Positions 25,199 to 34,915 of a DNA stretch of 64,000 bases are shown here, piece after piece; position 1 is the stretch's first letter, and each line of letters opens with the position of its first letter. Source of the DNA: Rubripirellula sp. (lineage in GTDB: Bacteria > Planctomycetota > Planctomycetia > Pirellulales > Pirellulaceae). The DNA is taken from positions 1-64,000 of the forward strand of contig JAQWPZ010000017.1 of assembly GCA_029245125.1 (NCBI GenBank), read 5' to 3'. The notes under the pieces are model-generated. The model saw only the letters and a program-made list of their open reading frames with translations, ran no database searches and was not told where the DNA came from. Made by a program: the position numbers and the translations under genes.

Positions 25199-26941
25199 GT
25201 GTTGCGATCATCATCTAGATTCTGTCTGGGCAGCGTGACAGGTTGGGCGTTTTTTGTGGGCTGGACTTTGTTAAGCACATCTGTTTTTGCGGGAGGTCCC
25301 TACGATCGACCTGCCGGTGATCCCCATCAAAGTCGTTCAACGGTGATTTCGACCGCAGGCATGGTTGCGACCAGTCACCCGTTGGCTGCGTCGGTTGGAT
25401 TGGATGTTTTAAAGGCCGGTGGGAATGCGGCTGACGCTGCGATCGCGACCAACGCCATGCTGGGCCTAGTAGAGCCGATGAGTTGTGGGATTGGTGGTGA
25501 CCTTTTTGTGATCTATTGGGATGCCAAAACTGAAAAACTGTATGGACTGAATGCCAGTGGCCGCAGTCCATATGCATTGAATCGCAAAGTAGTTACCGAA
25601 CAGGGGCACGATAAAATACCAATCACAGGGCCACTCTCTTGGTCCGTTCCCGGTTGCGTGGATGGTTGGTTCGAATTGCACCAACGATTTGGCAAACACG
25701 GTTTTGACAAAATCTTGCAGCCCGCAATCGACTACGGTGAAAACGGTTTTCCAGTCAGTGAGATCATTGCCGGTTATTGGAGCAATGCTGACAAAGCGTT
25801 CGCTGATTTTCCCGACTCAGCGGCGACCTATTTGATCGCTGGAAAACCGCCGCGGGAAGGCGATCTTTTTCGGAATCCCAACCTGTCTAAAACCTATCGT
25901 CGCCTGGTTGCAGGAGGTCGCGAGGAATTCTATCGAGGGTCCATCGCTAAGCGGATCGTCGATTACAGCCAGCAACACGGCGGCTATTTTAGTCTGAGGG
26001 ATTTTTCAGATCACACATCAACCTGGGTCGAACCCGTTTCCACGAACTATCGAGGCTACGACGTTTGGGAGTTGCCACCGAACGGACAAGGCATTGCCGC
26101 GCTGGAAATGCTGAACGTGCTCGAAGGCTACGACATCGCCAGCATGGGGCCGTTGGATCCCGAGTATTTGCACCGATTCGTGGAGGCCAAAAAACTGGCG
26201 TTTGCGGACCGTGCGAAATTCTATTCCGACCCTGAGTTCAACAAACTGCCAATCGACGAATTGATTTCGAAGGCATACGGTGATCGGCAGCGACAACGGA
26301 TTGACCTGCTCAAGGCTGCCTCGGATGTGGATGCGGGTGATCCCATCTTGCAACAGGGCGATACGGTCTATCTGACGGTGGTCGACAAAGACCGGAATTG
26401 TTGCTCATTCATCCAAAGTAACTATTACGGATTTGGATCGAAAGTAACCCCGGGCGACGTCGGTTTTGTGATTCAGAACCGTGGTGCGTTGTTTGCTTTG
26501 GAAGAGAATCACCTCAACCGGCTTGAGCCCCATAAGCGACCATTTCATACCATCATTCCCGCGATGGTGACCAAGGATGGGAAACCTTGGCTCTGCTTTG
26601 GCGTCATGGGTGGTGACATGCAGCCGCAAGGCCATGTCCAAATATTGGTCAATCTGATCGACTTTGGTATGAATGTTCAGCAGGCCGGCGATTCACCGCG
26701 GATTCGACACGTTGGATCGCAGCAGCCGACCGGAACGAAAATGGATGGAAGCGGAACCATCAACGTAGAGAGCGGTATCCCGGATGATGCCGTTCGCGGT
26801 TTACTCGGCCGCGGTCACCGAATCGCGCGAGTCGCCGGAGGTGGTTACGGTGGTTACCAAGCGATTCGGATTGATTGGGAACGGGGTACGCTGCATGGTG
26901 CAACCGAGCCACGCAAAGATGGAATGGCTACCGGTTACTAA
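25199..26941 (+). CDS. ggt: Gamma-glutamyltransferase / glutathione hydrolase
   Basis: This periplasmic Ntn-hydrolase cleaves gamma-glutamyl bonds, chiefly of glutathione. A signal peptide is present (RFCLGSVTGWAFFVGWTLLSTSVFAG). The large-subunit start shows GGNAADAAIATNAMLGLVEPMSCGIGG. The autocatalytic Thr that begins the small subunit aligns with the T of GDTVYLTVVDKDRN. The oxyanion region is FGVMGGDMQPQGHVQ. Length is the usual 560-590. The ORF track starts at TTG 25178, but GGGAGG at 25190-25195 points to GTG 25199 or TTG 25202 as the true start. It is probably co-transcribed with nagB. Confidence 0.92.
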   Translation: MLRSSSRFCLGSVTGWAFFVGWTLLSTSVFAGGPYDRPAGDPHQSRSTVISTAGMVATSHPLAASVGLDVLKAGGNAADAAIATNAMLGLVEPMSCGIGGDLFVIYWDAKTEKLYGLNASGRSPYALNRKVVTEQGHDKIPITGPLSWSVPGCVDGWFELHQRFGKHGFDKILQPAIDYGENGFPVSEIIAGYWSNADKAFADFPDSAATYLIAGKPPREGDLFRNPNLSKTYRRLVAGGREEFYRGSIAKRIVDYSQQHGGYFSLRDFSDHTSTWVEPVSTNYRGYDVWELPPNGQGIAALEMLNVLEGYDIASMGPLDPEYLHRFVEAKKLAFADRAKFYSDPEFNKLPIDELISKAYGDRQRQRIDLLKAASDVDAGDPILQQGDTVYLTVVDKDRNCCSFIQSNYYGFGSKVTPGDVGFVIQNRGALFALEENHLNRLEPHKRPFHTIIPAMVTKDGKPWLCFGVMGGDMQPQGHVQILVNLIDFGMNVQQAGDSPRIRHVGSQQPTGTKMDGSGTINVESGIPDDAVRGLLGRGHRIARVAGGGYGGYQAIRIDWERGTLHGATEPRKDGMATGY

Positions 26942-27113
26942 AGGCTTTGTCAGGTGTGCAACAACGGTTGCATGCGATTGAAACCGATCAACGTGTTGAT
27001 GCGGTTGATACTTGCCGGGCCAGGTGACGAGTGCCAACCCGAACCGTTGCGGCGATTATCCGATCGCCAGTGATCGATCGTTTGTGATCAGCGGAACTTA
27101 TCAGAGCGATTCA

Positions 27114-28553
27114 CTAAACCAAGATGTCATTCACCACCTGGGATGGTTCGACACCGGTTAACCGCATATCAAGCCCTTGGTGCCGCACGGTGAAGCGACG
27201 ATGATCAATTCCGAGCAGGTGCAGCATGGTGGCGTGGAGATCACGGACATGAACGACATCATCAACGGCGTGGTATCCCAGTTCGTCGGTGCTGCCGTGA
27301 CTATGACCTGGTTTGACCCCACCGCCTGCCAACCACATGGAGAAGCCTTTGATGTGGTGATCGCGTCCGGCACCGCCTTTTCCCTGGAACATTGGGGTAC
27401 GACCGAATTCACCACCCCAAATGATCAAGGTATCTTCGAGCATGCCACGTTGTTGCAGGTCGGTTAGCAATGCCCAAGTCGGTCGATCGGTCAGTCCACA
27501 GCAGGTGTTCATGTATTGAACCAAGCCACCGTGATGATCCCAGCCACGGTGGTACAACTGAATAAATCGGACTCCACGCTCGGCCAATCGCCTTGCTAAC
27601 AGGCAATTCGACGCGTAGGTTCCATCACCCGGTTTGGCCCCATACATATCCAGGATGTGTTGGGGTTCATCTGCTAGGTCTGCCAATTCGGGAACCGACG
27701 TTTGCATTCGATAGGCGAGTTCGTAGGTGGACAGTCGGGTTTCGATTTCCGGGTCACCTGTCTTGTTCAATTGGTGTTGGTTGAGTGCACCGACAGCATC
27801 GATCAGACGTCTCTGTTGTTTTCGGGTAACGCCAGGTGGTGGCTGAACGTAGTTGACCGGTTGTCCACTGCCATTGAATTCGACTCCTTGGAACCGGCTA
27901 GGCAGAAAACCAGCTGACCATTGTCGCGAGGCGATTGGTTGAGGATTGCGGCCTCCCACGCTGGTCAGCACCACGAAGCCAGGCAAATTCTCGGTTTCAC
28001 TGCCAAGCCCATAGGTCACCCAAGAACCCATCGAGGGCCGCCCGCTGATCGCGGTTCCCGTGTTCATAAACGTGTGAGCTGGATCATGGTTGATTTGTTC
28101 CGTTACCAAGGAACGAACCACGCAAATCTGATCAGCCATCTTTTGATGGAATGGTAAGAAATCGCTGATCATTTGACCGCTATTGCCGTACTTGGCAAAC
28201 TTCGTCAACGGTCCCTGACACTTCAGTTGCTTTCCCTGCAATTGGGCGATCGGCTGTCCCTGAGTAAACGAATCGGGCATTGGCTGGCCGTCCAGTTCGG
28301 CCAGTTTTGGCTTGTAATCAAAAGTCTCTAAATGCGAGGGGCCACCCGCCATGCACAGAAAAATGACACGTTTCGCTTTGGGTAGATGGTGGGGAGTATC
28401 CGAACGGCCTGAAGCATTCGTGCCAGTACCTGCGGCTGTCGCATCATTAGCCAGCATCTTGGTCAGCGCGAGATGGCCTAAGCCGATTCCACTTCGTTTC
28501 AAAAACGTTCGTCGCTGAATCGTCGACGAATAGGATGTGAATAGATTGTTCAT
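27114..28553 (-). CDS. DUF1501 protein with twin-arginine signal
   Basis: The 479-residue protein has a twin-arginine signal (QRRTFLKRSGIGLGHLALTKM) and the DUF1501 pattern: FLCMAGGPSHLETFDYKPKL, TGTAISGRPSMGSW, WDHHGG, and WGGEFGRTPMFQGKGGAGRDHH. DUF1501 proteins are distantly related to the alkaline phosphatase/sulfatase fold, and their substrate is unknown. It overlaps the upstream PSCyt/PSD1 gene by 4 nt, the standard planctomycete arrangement, so the two are likely to act together in the periplasm, perhaps on sulfated or other complex glycans (inference). Confidence 0.92.
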   Translation of the reverse strand: MNNLFTSYSSTIQRRTFLKRSGIGLGHLALTKMLANDATAAGTGTNASGRSDTPHHLPKAKRVIFLCMAGGPSHLETFDYKPKLAELDGQPMPDSFTQGQPIAQLQGKQLKCQGPLTKFAKYGNSGQMISDFLPFHQKMADQICVVRSLVTEQINHDPAHTFMNTGTAISGRPSMGSWVTYGLGSETENLPGFVVLTSVGGRNPQPIASRQWSAGFLPSRFQGVEFNGSGQPVNYVQPPPGVTRKQQRRLIDAVGALNQHQLNKTGDPEIETRLSTYELAYRMQTSVPELADLADEPQHILDMYGAKPGDGTYASNCLLARRLAERGVRFIQLYHRGWDHHGGLVQYMNTCCGLTDRPTWALLTDLQQRGMLEDTLIIWGGEFGRTPMFQGKGGAGRDHHIKGFSMWLAGGGVKPGHSHGSTDELGYHAVDDVVHVRDLHATMLHLLGIDHRRFTVRHQGLDMRLTGVEPSQVVNDILV

Positions 28554-30925
28554 TGGCGGGTTACCGTTTCGTGAGCGTTAAGCAACAGACGGGCAACGCC
28601 TGTCCAGCTGGCGAGTTCAACTGGGGACGCCACCTCGGTATCGACGAAATCGTCTGCTGATTCAATCAACGTTTTGGCGGCTTGGGGAGCATTCCGATAG
28701 TGCTCGAGTTCCTTTGTAAAGAAATCAGTAAGCACCGACATTTCCGTCTCATCGGGCGGCCGAGAGAGAACGATCTGGAAACTTTCGCGTAGTCGTTCGG
28801 ATGTCGATGTCGCGGGTCGCTTCAGCAGTCGTGACGCTAGCGCGATGGAGGTGTCGACCAACGATGGATCATTCAGCAATACCAACGCTTCCAGCGGTGT
28901 GTTCGAGCGAGGCCGCTGGGCAGTGCATTCTTCGCGGCTGGGTGCATCCATCGCCTTGAGCATCGGATGCAGGAATTGACGTTGCCAATGAACATAGACA
29001 CCCCGCCGGTATTGTCCCGATCCGCGGTCGGGCGAATAAACTCGGCGGGGAAAATTCAAATGGCGATAGTAGCCGGCTGGTTGATGCGGCCGGACGCTGG
29101 GGCCCCCGACATCTGCGATAAAGAGACCGCTTGCGGTGAGTGCCTGATCTCGCACCATTTCCGCGGACAAGCGATAGCGAGACTGCCTCGCGAACCAGAG
29201 ATTGTTTGGATCTGCTGAGATCATCTCTGGTGCAGATTGTGAAGACTGCTGGTAGGTGCGGGTCAGGACCAATCGTCGCATCATCCGTTTGATGCTCCAG
29301 TTGTCTTGAACAAAATCGATTGCCAGGTGGTCCAACAGTTCGGGGTGTGTCGGTGGTTCACCCTGACCACCAAAATCTGCAAGCGAAGACGAAATTCCAC
29401 GACCGAACAACAAGAACCAAAGTCGGTTAACCATCACGCGTGCTGTGAGTCCGCCCACGCCTTGCTGATCATCGACCAACCAATGTGCCAAATCGAGTCG
29501 GTTCGCACGGCGATCGCCTGTTTTCAGCGTTCCTAAAAAAGATGGAACCGATGGCTTTACGATTGCCCCACTTTCATCGAGCCAATCGCCCCGCGGCAGC
29601 ACCCGCATTTCGCGAGGTTCCGTCGATTGAGTGATCATCGTGGTTCGTTTCGCAGCTTGTAGTTGGGCTTGCTCCTGTTCCAATCGTGCAAGGGTAGCGG
29701 CTTGGGTTTTCGTGCTTTCGTTTGAACCAGCGTTCTTAGGTTTTGCTGGATCGCTGCGAAGTTCAGAAAGTTGTTTATTGATCGTTCGTAGCCGATCACG
29801 CTGCCACTGAGTCAGGACAGCCATCTCAGGAGGGCGTCGGGTCGGCAACGCATTGGAACCAACTTTGAAATGCTGGTCTTCATCGACATCGGCAAAGAAT
29901 GCAGCGAGCGAATAAAAGTCCTGAATCGTGTAGGGATCGTATTTATGGTCGTGGCATTGCGCGCAGCCTACTGTGGCACCGAACCAAACTGCTGACAGAT
30001 TTCGTATCCGATCAGCCGCGTACATTGCCAAGTACTCTTTCGGCTGGACCCCTCCTTCATGTGAAGTTTGCAACAGGCGGTTGTACCCGCTGGCAACGAG
30101 GTCGTTCTCATCCGCTCCCGGCAGCAGGTCGCCCGCTAATTGTTGACGAGAGAATTCGTCAAACGGGATATCCCGATTGAAGCAATCGATTACATAGTCT
30201 CGATAGGGGGAAATGTTGTGATCTTGATCGCCGTGGTATCCAACCGTGTCGGCGTATCGAACCAGATCAAGCCAATAGGTTGCCATCCGCTCACCGAACG
30301 CGGGTGAGTCGAGAAATTCGTCTACCAATCGACCAAAGGTTTGACGGCTTGGGTCGGCGAGATAAGTCGCAACTTGCTGCTCGCTTGGTGGCAACCCCGT
30401 CAGGTCGAAAGCCAAACGTCGAATCAGTGTGACGGGATCGGCATCTTTGGCGGGTTCCATTGCCTGTTTGCGTTGCGCAGTCAGCACAAAATGATCGATC
30501 GGATCGCGAGGCCATTCTGATTGGGTATCGGGAACTCGTTGTGGCAGGGGTTTTGAGTAAGCCCAATAGGCTTGATACGGCGCTCCCTCGCGAACCCAAT
30601 TTTGAAGCAAGTCGATCTGTTCGGCAGTCAGCGATTTGCCTGAATCCGGTGGTGGCATTTGCGAGTCCGGATCCGTGGAGATGATCCGCAGAATCAATTC
30701 GCTGAGTTCGAGATCTCCCGGCCTGATCGCAGATTCTTTTGCGTCTTTTTCAACATCCAGCCGCAGGTCGGCTTCGCGATGCTTCGCATCAGGTCCATGG
30801 CAAAAGAAGCATTTATCCGACAAGATCGGCCGGACATCGCGATTAAAGGAAATCTCGTCGGTGAAGCCGTAATCGAGTCCGATGACCCAAGAAATGGCGA
30901 AGATCAGCAGGAATCGCACGAGCAA
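28550..30925 (-). CDS. Planctomycete cytochrome-c/DUF1549/DUF1553 protein (PSCyt1-PSCyt2-PSD1)
   Basis: The 791-residue secreted protein begins with a hydrophobic signal and then a c-type heme site (SDKCFFCHGPD, Cys39 and Cys42) in a PSCyt1 domain followed by READLRLD. The DUF1549 region runs from about residue 145 (HFVLTAQRKQAM, then RRLAFDLTGLPPS) to 360. It includes GCAQCHDHKYDPYT, a second CxxCH. The DUF1553 part starts near 480 (RANRLDLAHWLVD). It overlaps the DUF1501 gene by 4 nt. The called start is TTG 30925; GTG 30919 is an alternative. Such pairs are abundant in planctomycetes but not biochemically characterised. Confidence 0.9.
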   Translation of the reverse strand: MLVRFLLIFAISWVIGLDYGFTDEISFNRDVRPILSDKCFFCHGPDAKHREADLRLDVEKDAKESAIRPGDLELSELILRIISTDPDSQMPPPDSGKSLTAEQIDLLQNWVREGAPYQAYWAYSKPLPQRVPDTQSEWPRDPIDHFVLTAQRKQAMEPAKDADPVTLIRRLAFDLTGLPPSEQQVATYLADPSRQTFGRLVDEFLDSPAFGERMATYWLDLVRYADTVGYHGDQDHNISPYRDYVIDCFNRDIPFDEFSRQQLAGDLLPGADENDLVASGYNRLLQTSHEGGVQPKEYLAMYAADRIRNLSAVWFGATVGCAQCHDHKYDPYTIQDFYSLAAFFADVDEDQHFKVGSNALPTRRPPEMAVLTQWQRDRLRTINKQLSELRSDPAKPKNAGSNESTKTQAATLARLEQEQAQLQAAKRTTMITQSTEPREMRVLPRGDWLDESGAIVKPSVPSFLGTLKTGDRRANRLDLAHWLVDDQQGVGGLTARVMVNRLWFLLFGRGISSSLADFGGQGEPPTHPELLDHLAIDFVQDNWSIKRMMRRLVLTRTYQQSSQSAPEMISADPNNLWFARQSRYRLSAEMVRDQALTASGLFIADVGGPSVRPHQPAGYYRHLNFPRRVYSPDRGSGQYRRGVYVHWQRQFLHPMLKAMDAPSREECTAQRPRSNTPLEALVLLNDPSLVDTSIALASRLLKRPATSTSERLRESFQIVLSRPPDETEMSVLTDFFTKELEHYRNAPQAAKTLIESADDFVDTEVASPVELASWTGVARLLLNAHETVTRQ

Positions 30926-31027
30926 CTCAATAGATTGGGTTTAGAAAGTCTCGCCAGACGCAGCTAGCGTTTCGAACCCTCATTCTATCTGACAGTCCGA
31001 TGGATGCCATTTGAGGGTCAGATTGGG

Positions 31028-31606
31028 CTAGCGAGTGCATCGGTACACGAACGCGGGGGGCAGATTTCGCCAAACGGTTGGACTTCGCTCAACCAACGAG
31101 AATGTTTCCGATAATAGTCGTGAAAAACGAATTCCGGCCGGCAGAATGACACCCTGCCAATAGGCGAATGTGGCAAATTGGGCGCCTGGAGGGAGCATCA
31201 TTAACATCGCATCGAAGATCTCCCGTTGCAGTGATTCGGGGAATGACGCCCAAGGCAACCCGCACACAATCGCATCGATCTGGTCCATTGACTGATCGCG
31301 ACAAAGCTCGGCTACTCGCGTGGCGCTGTCTTCGTAGACCACGACGTCAGGACATCGTGCTCGTGTTTTTGCGGCTAACTCGGCCGATCGTTCGATCGAG
31401 AAGAAGTTGCAATCGGGGTGTTTGCGGTTTCCAATTTGTTCGGTGAAAACGCCTGTACCCGGCCCGAATTCCACGACATTGCGAATCTTTGCCCAATCGA
31501 ACGAATCCACCATCATTTCTGCAAGAGCATCACTGCTTGGGGCGATTGCACCTACCTGAGTTGGGTGGCGGGCAAAATTTTTCAGGAAAGTCAGGGCGTC
31601 AGACAT
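31028..31606 (-). CDS. Small class I SAM-dependent methyltransferase, phospholipid-methyltransferase-like
   Basis: The 192-residue protein has the SAM-binding loop EFGPGTGVFTEQI near residue 46 and the NFFSIERSAELAAK acidic strand. The start (ALTFLKNFARHPTQVGAIAPSS) resembles PmtA-like phosphatidylethanolamine N-methyltransferases and related KsgA-fold enzymes. The target could be a phospholipid headgroup; an rRNA or small-molecule substrate cannot be excluded. It is divergent from the ExbD operon. Confidence 0.8.
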   Translation of the reverse strand: MSDALTFLKNFARHPTQVGAIAPSSDALAEMMVDSFDWAKIRNVVEFGPGTGVFTEQIGNRKHPDCNFFSIERSAELAAKTRARCPDVVVYEDSATRVAELCRDQSMDQIDAIVCGLPWASFPESLQREIFDAMLMMLPPGAQFATFAYWQGVILPAGIRFSRLLSETFSLVERSPTVWRNLPPAFVYRCTR

Positions 31607-31691
31607 GGAGGCAGTGTATCTCTACTAGTTTGACCGGAGATCGACAGGGCGGATGGATCCATCTTCGCCTCTAGTAGGGTAACATGCACCC

Positions 31692-32114
31692 ATGCAAGTT
31701 CCGAGTACTAGCCACCGTCGCAGCGTCGGCGCGAATATGACACCGATGATCGACGTGGTTTTCCTGTTGATCATTTTCTTTCTAGTGTCGAGTCATCTAG
31801 CTCGTCAGGAGAATCGTTTGCCGTTGGAGCTACCGACAGCAGCAACCTTTGATCCTTTTGACCCTGAGCGGGCACCGGTGACGATTAGCGTGAATCGCCA
31901 GGCACAGTGGCTGGTTGCGGGCGATGTGGTCGATTTGTCGGCTCTTCGGGACGTCTTGTCGGATTTGATTGAGCAGCAAGGATCTGCTGCGGCAATTCGA
32001 ATCCGTGCTGATGGTGCCGTGCAATATCGGTATGTAGAACCAATTTTGCGGGAAGCGGCATTGAAGGGGATTACGGACGCCGCGATCGCTGTTCGGGAGC
32101 GTGACGCACAGTGA
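31692..32114 (+). CDS. ExbD/TolR-family proton-motive-force transducer (copy 1)
   Basis: ExbD forms with ExbB/TolQ the inner-membrane motor that energises TonB-like proteins. The 140-residue chain has the single N-terminal membrane helix with the conserved TPMIDVVFLLIIFFLVSS, placing the proton-relay Asp at residue 21. A periplasmic TolR-like domain follows (LPLELPTAATFD ... AAIRIRADGAVQYRYVEPIL). It overlaps the second ExbD gene by 4 nt (GTGA). No ExbB/TolQ gene is adjacent or in the window, which is unusual for this family. Confidence 0.92.
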   Translation: MQVPSTSHRRSVGANMTPMIDVVFLLIIFFLVSSHLARQENRLPLELPTAATFDPFDPERAPVTISVNRQAQWLVAGDVVDLSALRDVLSDLIEQQGSAAAIRIRADGAVQYRYVEPILREAALKGITDAAIAVRERDAQ

Positions 32115-32554
32115 GAACTCCAAAGGTCCACGACAGCGAATCGATGGAGTTAAAAATGACTCCGATGATTGATGTTGTTTTTCTGCTACTCGTGTTCTTT
32201 GTTTGGACGAGTAGTTTCGAAATCCCTGAATTCGATTTGCCTAGTTCCATCGCACAACCGCCCGCCGGTGGAACCGAAATCAGCACCGATACGCCGCCCC
32301 CTGAAGCATTTGATGAAATTGTCGTCCGACTTGATCGACGAGAGGCCCAATTGGTCATCGAGGTCGGTAGTCAATCGTTCCCTGACATCGATGCTTTGGG
32401 GATCTATTTGACAGAAGTCTTGTCACTGGGGGTTCAACCACCGGTCATTGTTGATCCTGCAGACCAGATCTCGATGGCGGTGGCAGTTCAGGTCTACGAC
32501 GCGGCCCGCGACGCGGGAGCCGATCGCGTTCTGTTTGCGGCTGAACCGGAGTAG
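32111..32554 (+). CDS. ExbD/TolR-family proton-motive-force transducer (copy 2)
   Basis: This 147-residue paralog repeats the ExbD plan: MELKMTPMIDVVFLLLVFFVWTSS at the membrane, again with Asp at residue 21, then a periplasmic domain (LPSSIAQPPAGGTEIS ... IVVRLDRREAQLVIEVG). It starts at GTG 32111 overlapping the stop of the first ExbD gene, so the two are translationally coupled. Planctomycetes often carry two ExbD genes side by side, one of which may act as a heteromeric partner. It is followed after 3 nt by the 780-aa secreted protein gene. Confidence 0.9.
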   Translation: MRTPKVHDSESMELKMTPMIDVVFLLLVFFVWTSSFEIPEFDLPSSIAQPPAGGTEISTDTPPPEAFDEIVVRLDRREAQLVIEVGSQSFPDIDALGIYLTEVLSLGVQPPVIVDPADQISMAVAVQVYDAARDAGADRVLFAAEPE

Positions 32555-32557
32555 ACC

Positions 32558-34900
32558 ATGCGAAGCCGGTTTCTGTGCGTCATGTTGCTCGCATCAAGCC
32601 TCATTAGTGAGGCTCCGAATTTGCTCGGCCAACCACCTGTTGGACGACGCACAATCGATCTCGATCAGGATCTGTTTCAGGCGTTAGTGAATGCGAATCG
32701 GTTTGCCGATGCGATCGAGCTATGCCAAGCCCGATCACGTGGTGCCGATCCTCGCAGTGACTTGGCAGCGAAATGGGCCGTCAGGACGTCTCAGGCTCTT
32801 TCCGCCAAACAGTTGGTGAATGAGACGTTTACAGACGCAGAGACACAGGCCGTGCAGGAACCTGTGTCTCAGTTGTTGATTGCTTACCCTGATCAGGCAC
32901 GAAGTTTCTTTCTCGAAGCGCAGCAGCGTCGTGTTCAACGAGACGCAGCGAGGCATGCTGTATTACGAGCTGCGATCTCGCCAAGCGATAATGACCAGAA
33001 TGAGGCAGCCGCTGGTCGCTTGGTTCGAGCTGCGAACGAAATGGAAGCTCTGTCCGAACGCATCGCTGATGAGCGTTCACGACTTAGTGGCAGTCGTGAT
33101 CTGGATAGCCAACAGCAAATTGCCGACTTGACGCGATTGGAACAGTCGCTGCAAATCGATCTTGTTTCGTTGTCGTTATTGCAAACAGAATTGTTTTCTC
33201 GTGGCAGCCAAGATGGTGTTGCGGCTGCAGTCAGTGCCGAACAGGCTGCTGTTGCCGCACAAGCAAAATTACCGAACGGATCTGCTGCGCGGAGTGAAAT
33301 AGAGCGATTGAGAATCGAATCAATCCTGCGTGCTGATCAAGCCAAACGTGCTGACGGGGAATGGAAGCAAGCAATTGCAAAGGAAACAGGTTTGCGGTCA
33401 CCGCAGTGGCTTGCATTACGAATTCGCATCGATTTGGCACTCGACCAAATCCCGCAAGCGGAATCTCGATTGGCATCGTTCTACGGTACGACTCCTCGTT
33501 CAGCGCCTCTATCGGTCGAGATGGACCTAGCGAGGTTAGAGTATCTAATTCAAAGCACGCAAAATGGTGTCGTTGGTTCGTGGTTAGATGAAATCGGCAA
33601 GCGTGGTGGCCCCTATGCCCGCCGTCGCGCCGAAGCGTGGTCCCTCAACTATCTCAAGCAGTCATCAATTGGCAGTCGACCTAAAGTCGATCCCTCGATT
33701 ATCGCTGCCCAAGCAAAGGATTGGTTGCGGCGCGGAGAATTGACTCGCGCCGCCGAGTTGTTGTCAGCGGCAGCAGCGGCTGAAACAGACATGAGCCGTG
33801 CGATCTCGCGAGCCATTGAAGCGGCAGCCGCTTGGAAGAAGGCGGGGGCATCAAGCAAAGCAGCGGAAATCTTATCTGACATCGCGCTCAGCAAACCCCG
33901 GGGGCGCGGCGCTGCTGCCGCACATTTGCAGGCCATCGTGTTGGCTGCTGCCAGCAATGAATCTGGTGTTGCAGAAAAAGTTGAAGCCATGCTCCGCAGG
34001 AATCTTGACCAATGGCCTCAAGGTAAAGCGGCCGACGGAGCGCGACGCTGGCTCGTTAAGTTGCTTGAATCACGGTCGCGTCCTATTGACGCGGCGGTCG
34101 CCGCAACCCGGGTCGCTGATGTCGATCTTGACTCCAAGCAACTCGGCCGCATCCTGGCGCAATGGCGATCTGCGTTTCGATCAATCGATCCTAGTCAAGC
34201 GACTGATTTCAATACGCAGCTTGAGGAAGCGTTTGCATCACTTCGTAAAAATCCGGCTGGGGTTGGCACACACCGACTGATCTTCGCGCTCGTTGCGGAT
34301 CGTTCTTGGTTGCTGGGTCTACCGTCTGCTAACGCTGCAGAGCCTCCTTGGATTGATGCACTTATCGAATTTCGAAAAACGGGCAACGAAGATCAAGGTT
34401 TGTCGACGATTCCGGAAGCTGAGCGAGAGGATGTTATCAGTCGATTAATGTTAGATGGACGCGGCGAACCGTCTCGACGTCGAGCGATTGCCTCGTTGAT
34501 CGAGACGTGGTTTGAGTCACGGGATAGAGAACCACCACCTTCTCTCGGATATGTTGAGCGATTGCTTTGGTTGAATCAGACATCCGAAGCGATCGGGATG
34601 GCCAATTCGTTGGTCAAGAGTTCACCCGATTCAGCCAAGGCGATTCAAGGAGTCGCTGAATTACTTGGGTCCAGTCGAGATGCGGAAGCCCGTAAAGAGG
34701 CAATTGGGTGGTGGGACCAACTCGCGGCTGGCAGTACTTCCGGAAGCGACGTGTGGCATAGGGCAAAGCTGGCAGCAATCCGCTTGTTGGCGGCTACTGG
34801 GCAGAACGATCAGGCACGTCAACGCGCAAAATACATCTTGCTGACTAAGCCTGATCTTCCACTTGATCTGCGACGTCGGTATCGGGCAGCGGCCAACTAA
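32558..34900 (+). CDS. Secreted helical-repeat protein of unknown function, third gene of the ExbD operon
   Basis: The 780-residue protein has a signal peptide (MRSRFLCVMLLASSLISEAP...) and is mostly helical and TPR/SEL1-like in texture (FQALVNANRFADAIELCQAR, LRRGELTRAAELLSAAAAAE, AIGMANSLVKSSPDSAKAIQ). A coiled-coil stretch lies around residues 155-230. It begins 3 nt after the second ExbD gene, so it belongs to the same transcript. I do not recognise a named family. Its placement suggests it is a periplasmic partner of an ExbD-driven complex. Confidence 0.8.
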   Translation: MRSRFLCVMLLASSLISEAPNLLGQPPVGRRTIDLDQDLFQALVNANRFADAIELCQARSRGADPRSDLAAKWAVRTSQALSAKQLVNETFTDAETQAVQEPVSQLLIAYPDQARSFFLEAQQRRVQRDAARHAVLRAAISPSDNDQNEAAAGRLVRAANEMEALSERIADERSRLSGSRDLDSQQQIADLTRLEQSLQIDLVSLSLLQTELFSRGSQDGVAAAVSAEQAAVAAQAKLPNGSAARSEIERLRIESILRADQAKRADGEWKQAIAKETGLRSPQWLALRIRIDLALDQIPQAESRLASFYGTTPRSAPLSVEMDLARLEYLIQSTQNGVVGSWLDEIGKRGGPYARRRAEAWSLNYLKQSSIGSRPKVDPSIIAAQAKDWLRRGELTRAAELLSAAAAAETDMSRAISRAIEAAAAWKKAGASSKAAEILSDIALSKPRGRGAAAAHLQAIVLAAASNESGVAEKVEAMLRRNLDQWPQGKAADGARRWLVKLLESRSRPIDAAVAATRVADVDLDSKQLGRILAQWRSAFRSIDPSQATDFNTQLEEAFASLRKNPAGVGTHRLIFALVADRSWLLGLPSANAAEPPWIDALIEFRKTGNEDQGLSTIPEAEREDVISRLMLDGRGEPSRRRAIASLIETWFESRDREPPPSLGYVERLLWLNQTSEAIGMANSLVKSSPDSAKAIQGVAELLGSSRDAEARKEAIGWWDQLAAGSTSGSDVWHRAKLAAIRLLAATGQNDQARQRAKYILLTKPDLPLDLRRRYRAAAN

Positions 34901-34915
34901 TCGAGTCATTCAAGA

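Noticed and set aside
26986-26999. ATCAAC-GT-GTTGAT inverted repeat in the ggt/DUF1501 convergent gap
   Set aside because: Short arms and no T-rich end; too weak to call a terminator.
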